Shown one piece after another: positions 46,732 through 51,875 of a stretch of 51,875 bases of DNA (positions are counted from its first letter, which is position 1; every line of letters starts with the position of its first letter). The translations under genes and the position numbers were made by a program. The notes below the pieces were generated by a model. The model was not told where the DNA came from and ran no database searches. It saw nothing but the letters and a program-made list of their open reading frames with translations. Source of the stretch: Holophaga foetida DSM 6591 (GTDB lineage: Bacteria; Acidobacteriota; Holophagae; Holophagales; Holophagaceae); assembly GCF_000242615.2 (NCBI RefSeq), contig NZ_KI912269.1, forward strand, positions 172,392-224,266, in the 5' to 3' direction.

Positions 46732-48822
46732 ATGGCACGAGTATCAAGAAGGCCCTTCCAGGGTCTTCCCGTTGGATTCGACCAGGTGACCACCCTGATG
46801 CTCCTCCGGCTGCTTGTGGACCTAGACGGCATCCGAGTCGCTGTGGACGCCCGGGGGTTTCCTGACCGGTGGATTGTTCGCCTCATGGGGCTGGAAACCG
46901 AGGGGGCTCCTCCCTTAGCTCGGTCACCGGGCTTCCTTCGCTTTCTCAACCGTCGCCTCAAGACCTTGAACATCCTCGCCCCCAAGCTCCCTGGGGCAGA
47001 ACCCCTCACCTGCAACCTCGAGTGGTTGGTGAAGACCCTCGCCCTCAACCCGGTGGAGCGGGACATCCTCATCTTCCTGGGCCTTGCTCACCACTCAACC
47101 CTGCTCGGAACGCTCCTGGATAAGTTCGGCCCCCTGCGGACGCACGAGGTTCACGCCCTGATCGCTGCGGCCACCAGGCGTCCTGTCGAAGAGATCACCT
47201 CCGCCCTGCTCCACACCGCCAAGCTTATTCACTCAGGGCTCGTCTGGTCCGAGCTGAGGAACAAGTGGGGGTTTGATTCCAAGATCGGCCTCCTGCAAGG
47301 ATTGCCTGACCAGCTGACCCTCCACCATGACGATCCCTCGGAAGTCTTCCTTTCGAACTTCCTCAGGAGTCACCCCGCCAAGCTGAAGATCAACGCATAT
47401 CCCCACCTACGGGAGAACCTCCAGATCCTCATCCCCTACATGGAGGAGGTGCTTCGTACAGGCCGCAAAGGGGTGAATATCCTGCTCCACGGGCAGCCTG
47501 GGACCGGGAAGACCGAACTCGCCCGGGCTGTGGCTGCTGAACTCAAGGCCTCCCTCTTCGAGGTCGCCTCTGAGGACCGCTACGGTGAGGCCCACCGACC
47601 TGAAGCTCGCTTTGGCGCCTACCAGCTTGCCCAAGGGGTTCTTGGGGGCGACCCCAAGCCTCTGGTGCTCTTTGACGAAATCGAGGATGTGTTCCGCCCG
47701 GCGGACGACGATATCCGTCGCGGATCAAACGCCAATGGCGGCGGTAAGAAGGCTTGGGTCAACCGGCTCCTGGAGGAGAACCCGACCCCAACCTTCTGGG
47801 TGACGAACTCCCTTTCCGTCATAGACCTCGCCTTCCTTCGACGCTTCGACATGGTGATTGAGGTCGGGGTGCCTCCTCGGAGCGTTCGGGAGACTATCCT
47901 CCAGAACCACACCGCTGATCTCGCAGTGTCCCCGGCTTGGCTCAGGCGAATGTCAGATCACCAAGCACTCACCCCAGCGGGCATCGAACGAGCCGCCAAG
48001 GTCGCCCACGTGGTTACGAAGACGCCCGAGGGACCCAACGCCGAGGCAGTCATGGAGTGCCTCGTAGGCAATACCCTGGAAGCCATGGGAGTCCCCCGCC
48101 GGTCCCGAGCCTCCGTCGACAGCCCCACTCAATACCGTCTGGAGCTTCTCAACGCGGACCGTGACCTGGAGGTCATCTGCCGGGGTGTGAAGGAGTCGGG
48201 GGCGGCAAGACTCTGCCTCTTCGGGCCGCCCGGCACGGGCAAGACAGCCTTCGGGCATCACCTCGCGAGAGTGACCGACCGTCCACTGCACCTACACCGG
48301 GCCTCCGACTTGCTGGGCGCGTACGTCGGTCAGACCGAAGCGGCCATGGCCCGGATGTTCCGTCAGGCCGAGAACGAGGGGGCTGTGCTCCTCCTGGACG
48401 AGGCCGACAGCTTCCTGCGGAACCGCTCCCTGGCCTCCCAGGGCTGGGAGGTCTCCCAAGTCAACGAGATGCTGACCCAACTTGAGACCTACAAGGGTGT
48501 CTTCGTCGCCTCGACCAACCTCATGGACAACCAGGACCCTGCGGCGTTGCGACGCTTTGACGCGAAGATCCGCTTCGACTTCCTGGAACCGACTCAGCGC
48601 GTGGCGATGTTCATGGACGCCTGTGAGGGCCTCGGCATCACGCCCACATCGAAGAACCTTGAGAGTGTAAGTCGCATGCCTCGTCTGACCCCTGGGGACT
48701 TCGCAGTGGTCTTGCGTCAGGGAAGGTTCGATCCCATCACGACCGGCGCGGACCTCGTCGGGCGCCTCACGGAAGAGTGTCGCCTCAAGGGTGGCATCCC
48801 CCGCCGATCGATCGGCTTCTAA
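46732..48822 (+). CDS. double AAA+ ATPase
   Basis: The product is 696 aa from ATG 46732 (GGAGG five bases upstream). Residues 1-220 are a helical N-terminal region (NPVERDILIFLGLAHHSTLL) typical of a family of two-module AAA proteins. Module 1 has Walker A GQPGTGKTE near 254-262, Walker B LVLFDEIED near 311-319 and sensor-1 WVTNS, then LAFLRRFD. Module 2 has GPPGTGKTA near 499-507, LLLDEADS near 553-560 and ASTNLMDNQDPAALRRFD. Both modules keep the arginine-finger-type RRFD, so both may hydrolyse ATP. The likely role is protein remodelling. It leads a three-gene operon; the next start is 10 bp downstream. Confidence 0.88.
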   Translation: MARVSRRPFQGLPVGFDQVTTLMLLRLLVDLDGIRVAVDARGFPDRWIVRLMGLETEGAPPLARSPGFLRFLNRRLKTLNILAPKLPGAEPLTCNLEWLVKTLALNPVERDILIFLGLAHHSTLLGTLLDKFGPLRTHEVHALIAAATRRPVEEITSALLHTAKLIHSGLVWSELRNKWGFDSKIGLLQGLPDQLTLHHDDPSEVFLSNFLRSHPAKLKINAYPHLRENLQILIPYMEEVLRTGRKGVNILLHGQPGTGKTELARAVAAELKASLFEVASEDRYGEAHRPEARFGAYQLAQGVLGGDPKPLVLFDEIEDVFRPADDDIRRGSNANGGGKKAWVNRLLEENPTPTFWVTNSLSVIDLAFLRRFDMVIEVGVPPRSVRETILQNHTADLAVSPAWLRRMSDHQALTPAGIERAAKVAHVVTKTPEGPNAEAVMECLVGNTLEAMGVPRRSRASVDSPTQYRLELLNADRDLEVICRGVKESGAARLCLFGPPGTGKTAFGHHLARVTDRPLHLHRASDLLGAYVGQTEAAMARMFRQAENEGAVLLLDEADSFLRNRSLASQGWEVSQVNEMLTQLETYKGVFVASTNLMDNQDPAALRRFDAKIRFDFLEPTQRVAMFMDACEGLGITPTSKNLESVSRMPRLTPGDFAVVLRQGRFDPITTGADLVGRLTEECRLKGGIPRRSIGF

Positions 48823-48831
48823 GGAGCCCGC

Positions 48832-49593
48832 ATGGGCATTGATCGTCTTGTCTACCCAAATTCAACATCCCAAATGGGCTTTGACCTCCCCAGGCTGATG
48901 ATGATCATGAAGGGCATGGTCCCCCAGATCCACACCTTCGGGATCATGTCGCCGGACAACCCCCAGGGGAAGACCGTCTCCCCTGAGCAGAACAACATCG
49001 CCCGGGTCAATCTGAAGAAATCCTTGGACCACATGGGCTTCGGCTACGTCACGCACAAGGGTCACTACGGCACGGTGGAGCAGGCGTTCTTCATCATGAA
49101 CATCCCCCCCAGGGACATGTTGAAGCTGATGGAGATCTACGACCAGGAGAGCGTGATCACCGGAGAGATTGAGCACCGGGAAGGCGGTATGTCCACGACC
49201 ACGTTCAAGCTCGTGGACATGGATGGGACACAGGCGGAGCACATCGTTGTTCTCGACATGAACGACGAGGCTTCGGGTGACTTCTACTCCGAGGTCAAAG
49301 GCCGCACGTTCCTCATCCCCTTCTTTGACGAGAGCTACAACACGGAGCGGAGCACCAACGAGGACAACGAAGCCTTCGAGGACGAGGGGATGGAGTCCAG
49401 CGTGGTGAACCCCTTCACCACCGCCGAGGTTCCTCGAAACGACAAGACGATCCCCCACCTCGCGACGCTCTCCATCAACGCGACTCGAATCAAGGAGGAC
49501 GCCAGGGGTGAGCGAGTGGGGATGGGGAACTACTACCGGCGTAAGCAGATCCACGCCGCTCTGAAGGCCCTGAAGCTGGCAGGAGAGCCGTAG
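48832..49593 (+). CDS. hypothetical protein, second gene of the AAA+ operon
   Basis: This 253-aa protein has AAGGAG six bases before its ATG. No known motif is recognised. The sequence is soluble and mixed alpha/beta, with an acidic middle (NTERSTNEDNEAFEDEGMES) and a basic end (YYRRKQIHAALKALKLAG). Its N-terminus MGIDRLVYPNSTSQMGF is matched at 10 of 17 positions by the next gene (MGVDRLIHPASTFRVGF), and both contain SPDNPQ further in. It is probably a substrate or adaptor of the AAA+ protein, by operon context only. Confidence 0.65.
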   Translation: MGIDRLVYPNSTSQMGFDLPRLMMIMKGMVPQIHTFGIMSPDNPQGKTVSPEQNNIARVNLKKSLDHMGFGYVTHKGHYGTVEQAFFIMNIPPRDMLKLMEIYDQESVITGEIEHREGGMSTTTFKLVDMDGTQAEHIVVLDMNDEASGDFYSEVKGRTFLIPFFDESYNTERSTNEDNEAFEDEGMESSVVNPFTTAEVPRNDKTIPHLATLSINATRIKEDARGERVGMGNYYRRKQIHAALKALKLAGEP

Positions 49594-49685
49594 ACGCAGT
49601 CGCGGATATGTCTCCGAGGCCATCTAGTCTAGGCCGCCTCACAAACGGCACCCCCGTCGTTCTGTCGCATTCCAAAGGAGCCCAC

Positions 49686-50684
49686 ATGGGCGTCGACCGT
49701 CTCATCCACCCAGCCTCAACCTTCAGGGTTGGCTTTGCGGCCCAAGGGCGAGGCTTCGGCTTCACCTTCCCATTTTCGAATGCGACCTCGAAGGAGGCCG
49801 TCGAGGCGGACCTGCGGGCTCTGGAGGCTCAGGGGCTTCCCGTCGAGGACCTCGCAAATGCTGTCATGGATGGCTTCCATATGCTCTTCCCGTATTTCCT
49901 GAGGCTGGGTGCCGGAATCAGGGAGCGTAAGGACCTCTCCCCGGACAACCCCCAGGTGGGGCTATGGACCTTGGTCGTTCTCAAGGATGGGTGGCGGGTC
50001 CTGGAGCATCTGGGTACGAGGTCCGAGGACATGGTGGCCTACCTCCTGACGAGGTGGCCCCCCAGTGCCTGGCTGGATGACGCAGACCTCATACGCATTC
50101 CTGAAAGCCTCCGGAAGATCCTCCGTCCCGAGGGCCTCCACATCGGTCCTGGGTCAGCTCTCGTCGACCTCACCTGGCTACCCTGCAGGTTGGCCTGCTC
50201 CCTCACGGTAGAGGGTCCCCGGCCTGGGCTCCTGCTCCCCAAGCACCTTGAGGTCTGGGGTGACGTCTCCATCCGTGGGGTGGATGGGGTGAGGCCCCTC
50301 GATGGACTTAGCTGCCCCAGGCGGACCTTGACCATCCAGGCTTGCAGTGGCCTTGAGAGGATCGAGCTGCCTGCGGCCACGGCGATTCGGATCTCCCAGT
50401 GTCCGCAGCTCACCAGGATCCAAGGCAAGCTCACGGCGAGTCTGGAGGTCGAGGATTGCCCCGGCCTCGAAAGCATCGACGCGGTATTCCCCCGGGATGC
50501 CCTACCACCTCCAGCGTTGACGGTGCGACGTTGTGAGAGCCTCCGGGTCATCGGACGGCCGACGTCGAAGACCCGCATGTGCGGGGGGACGTCCCTCGTC
50601 GACTGCCCGAACCTCACCACGGTGAACGTCAACCTCTTCCGGGGAAAGAAGATCGTCCTCCGATGCCCGAAACTCGTCGTATGA
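49686..50684 (+). CDS. leucine-rich-like repeat protein, third gene of the AAA+ operon
   Basis: The 332-aa start (ATG 49686) was chosen for AAAGGAG just upstream and for its match to the neighbour's start. After the shared MGVDRLIHP N-terminus comes an alpha/beta part. From about residue 150 come short repeats of 18-22 aa with a pattern like LxVxxCPGLxSIxA (SLTVEGPRPG, TLTIQACSGLERIEL, SLEVEDCPGLESI, ALTVRRCESLRVI, SLVDCPNLTTVNV). This is a solenoid of leucine-rich or beta-helix type, as used for protein binding. The gap to the previous gene is 92 bp. It converges with the damaged glycosylase-like genes. Confidence 0.7.
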   Translation: MGVDRLIHPASTFRVGFAAQGRGFGFTFPFSNATSKEAVEADLRALEAQGLPVEDLANAVMDGFHMLFPYFLRLGAGIRERKDLSPDNPQVGLWTLVVLKDGWRVLEHLGTRSEDMVAYLLTRWPPSAWLDDADLIRIPESLRKILRPEGLHIGPGSALVDLTWLPCRLACSLTVEGPRPGLLLPKHLEVWGDVSIRGVDGVRPLDGLSCPRRTLTIQACSGLERIELPAATAIRISQCPQLTRIQGKLTASLEVEDCPGLESIDAVFPRDALPPPALTVRRCESLRVIGRPTSKTRMCGGTSLVDCPNLTTVNVNLFRGKKIVLRCPKLVV

Positions 50685-50691
50685 GGCGACG

Positions 50692-50934
50692 TCAGGTCGC
50701 ACTCGTCATGCTCGTAGAAACCAATAGAGGCTGCGGAGTCCATCCCATTCTGCGGTGGAGGCTATCGGCAACTACCTCCGCTGGGTCACCGCCAGGGTTG
50801 ATACCCAACACCATCACGGGTGCTGGCCGCACAGGCCCATAGAATATTTTGCAGGCCGACCGGTCCTGGAGGCCGCTGACCTCTTGGTAGCGGTGCTCAA
50901 TGTCCTTCATGAAGGCGACCTGGGCTTCAGTCAT
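50692..50934 (-). pseudogene. uracil-DNA-glycosylase-like protein, 3'-truncated
   Basis: This 80-aa frame (MTEAQVAFMKDIEHRYQ) has the N-terminal motif block of the UDG superfamily, IFYGPVRPAPVMVLGINPGG (near residues 30-49). It stops 30 residues later without the C-terminal HPS motif. Its stop lies 8 bp from the end of the convergent leucine-rich gene, so the missing part was probably replaced when the AAA+ operon arrived. It overlaps the upstream glycosylase-like gene by 8 bp, suggesting an original two-gene unit. Confidence 0.6.
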
Positions 50935-51676
50935 GGGCGGGGCCGTCTGGTAGTGCGGAGATCTCTGAGCATCGCAACCCCTTCCTGACGAGGGCCTCCT
51001 CCGCTGCTGAACCGATGAGCCCGGCAAAGCTGCGTCTCCGGAGATTTGGGCCTCGGAAACTCGGGTGGAGGATACAGACAATGGTGACGGCCCCTGGAAG
51101 TCCAGGGAACTCCGCCGCCTCAACCAAGCAACCTTCTTCAGCGTCGATCTCGGCCCAGGTCTTGGTTTTGTTCCAGCTGGCAGTTTGGGGGCTGAGGGGA
51201 GCAAGGAAGGATGGGACCTTGGTCCCCATCGCTAGGATCAGGCGGGGACGCAGGATCGCGATTTGGTGGAGAAGAAAGGCCCGGCACCGCCCAATGTAGC
51301 CGGGGTCGGACATGGCCGGGACAGTGCGTGTGGCATCGGAACCTTCTACTAACCCTATATGAGCGTTAGTAAAGAAGCACCTTCCCGGATCGATCCCAAG
51401 AGTAGCCAAGAAGGCAAGGAGATTGCGCCAGGTTGCGTCCTTCTGGCGATCCTCCTCACCCTGCTCCAACAGGGCTGGATGGTTGGCTGTGCATTGAAAA
51501 TTGTTACCGAGGACCATGATGCCGCCAAAGGGCATTGGTGGGCGTAACCGGCTACCAGGGGCCTTCCAGAGCCCATCACCCCCTGGAAAAAAACAGTGAG
51601 CATTTCGTCGGTGGGGCGTGGGCGAGGCTGCCTCAGGTAGACGGAGCCCCCACCGATGAAATGCGGTGTTGAACAA
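50927..51676 (-). CDS. uracil-DNA-glycosylase-superfamily protein, 5' end altered
   Basis: The frame continues to 51676 (TTG), but the recognisable protein starts around HCFFPGGDGLWKAPGSRLRP (near 51590), directly at the edge of the repeat at 51591-51654. It goes on with PFGGIMVLGNNFQC, ATWRNLLAFLATLGI, CFFTNAHIGL and RPRLILAMGTKVPSFLAPL. VCILHPSFRG is the C-terminal HPS motif. Members remove uracil or bind DNA; here the first motif is VLGNN rather than GEAPG, so activity is uncertain. About the first 29 codons come from the repeat and its flank, so the native start is lost or different. Confidence 0.65.
   Translation of the reverse strand: MFNTAFHRWGLRLPEAASPTPHRRNAHCFFPGGDGLWKAPGSRLRPPMPFGGIMVLGNNFQCTANHPALLEQGEEDRQKDATWRNLLAFLATLGIDPGRCFFTNAHIGLVEGSDATRTVPAMSDPGYIGRCRAFLLHQIAILRPRLILAMGTKVPSFLAPLSPQTASWNKTKTWAEIDAEEGCLVEAAEFPGLPGAVTIVCILHPSFRGPNLRRRSFAGLIGSAAEEALVRKGLRCSEISALPDGPAHD
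51591..51664. repeat. repeat copy 2, complete imperfect hairpin
   Basis: 51591-51654 is identical, inverted, to 1-64. The full unit folds as GCATTTCGTCGGTGGGG (51600-51616) with CCCCACCGATGAAATGC (51648-51664), one mismatch in 17, around a 31-nt loop. AAC at 51592 and GTT at 51668 can extend the stem past a bulge. Beyond it to the window end (51665-51875) I see no intact gene; TGATCCACTTTTGGGGACG near 51734 has the look of an IS21-type end but is unproven. Confidence 0.8.
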
Positions 51677-51875
51677 GCCCGGAGCGGCGGGGGAGTTGGG
51701 CGAGGGCTATGGGGAAATCGCGCCTGCTGATCCACTTTTGGGGACGCCAGGTCCCCTGTCGCCCAGGGATTGCTGACTGCTGAGCCCGACAGTCCCGGCA
51801 GGGGCTTGGACCGAGTTGGCGTCATAGCAGGGCTTCGCCGTCCCGCCGTGGTGGAGGTCGTGGTGCAGGTGATGG

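Overview
The window looks like a piece of a high-GC Gram-negative chromosome. The evidence is lipoprotein and Sec signal peptides, an OmpA-type outer-membrane protein, and a coaX-birA pair. Very large Ig-like and carboxypeptidase-regulatory surface proteins next to an OmpA protein make me think of Acidobacteriota (Holophaga/Geothrix type) or a deltaproteobacterial relative. That placement is inference from protein style, not from a marker gene.

Region 1 (1-26.9 kb, all on the minus strand) is chromosomal. It holds a conserved-type yigZ gene, a 4554-aa secreted repeat protein, an OmpA-like barrel/peptidoglycan-binding protein and a 3400-aa Ig-like lipoprotein. The last three lie in one direction with short gaps and probably form one surface-structure locus. 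Region 2 (27.0-28.6 kb, plus strand) is housekeeping: coaX and birA overlapping by 4 bp, then tRNA-Thr(CGT) and its terminator.

Region 3 (28.6-42.5 kb) starts directly at the tRNA 3' end and looks like an integrated mobile element. It has paired short direct repeats and an excisionase-like gene, a lambda O/P-like replication module (initiator plus DnaC-type loader) with a hairpin-rich stretch inside the initiator gene, and a 188-bp tandem duplication. A defence cassette follows: a DEAD/DEAH helicase cut off by an IS66-type element, an Eco57I-type adenine methylase lacking its N-terminus, and a PIF1-like helicase. After it come a Tn3-type resolvase with a res-like site and a small HTH/zinc-protein pair. 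No integrase gene is visible.

Region 4 (42.5-51.9 kb) is further accessory DNA. It contains a PIN-domain gene overlapping a large partner, and an AlbA_2/GHKL protein translationally coupled to a 27-aa peptide that resembles an HsdR N-terminus. A divergent promoter with a perfect palindrome separates a small gene from a three-gene operon: a two-module AAA+ ATPase, an unknown protein and a leucine-rich-like protein. The last two share an almost duplicated N-terminus. The region ends with two damaged uracil-DNA-glycosylase-like genes. A 64-bp sequence at the very start of the window recurs exactly, inverted, near the right end. It forms half of a hairpin, and it supplies the stop codon of the 3400-aa gene and replaces the 5' end of the glycosylase-like gene.

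Best candidates for undescribed biology: the AAA+ operon whose two partners share an N-terminal motif; the giant protein/OmpA surface locus; and the initiator gene with an apparent internal origin.
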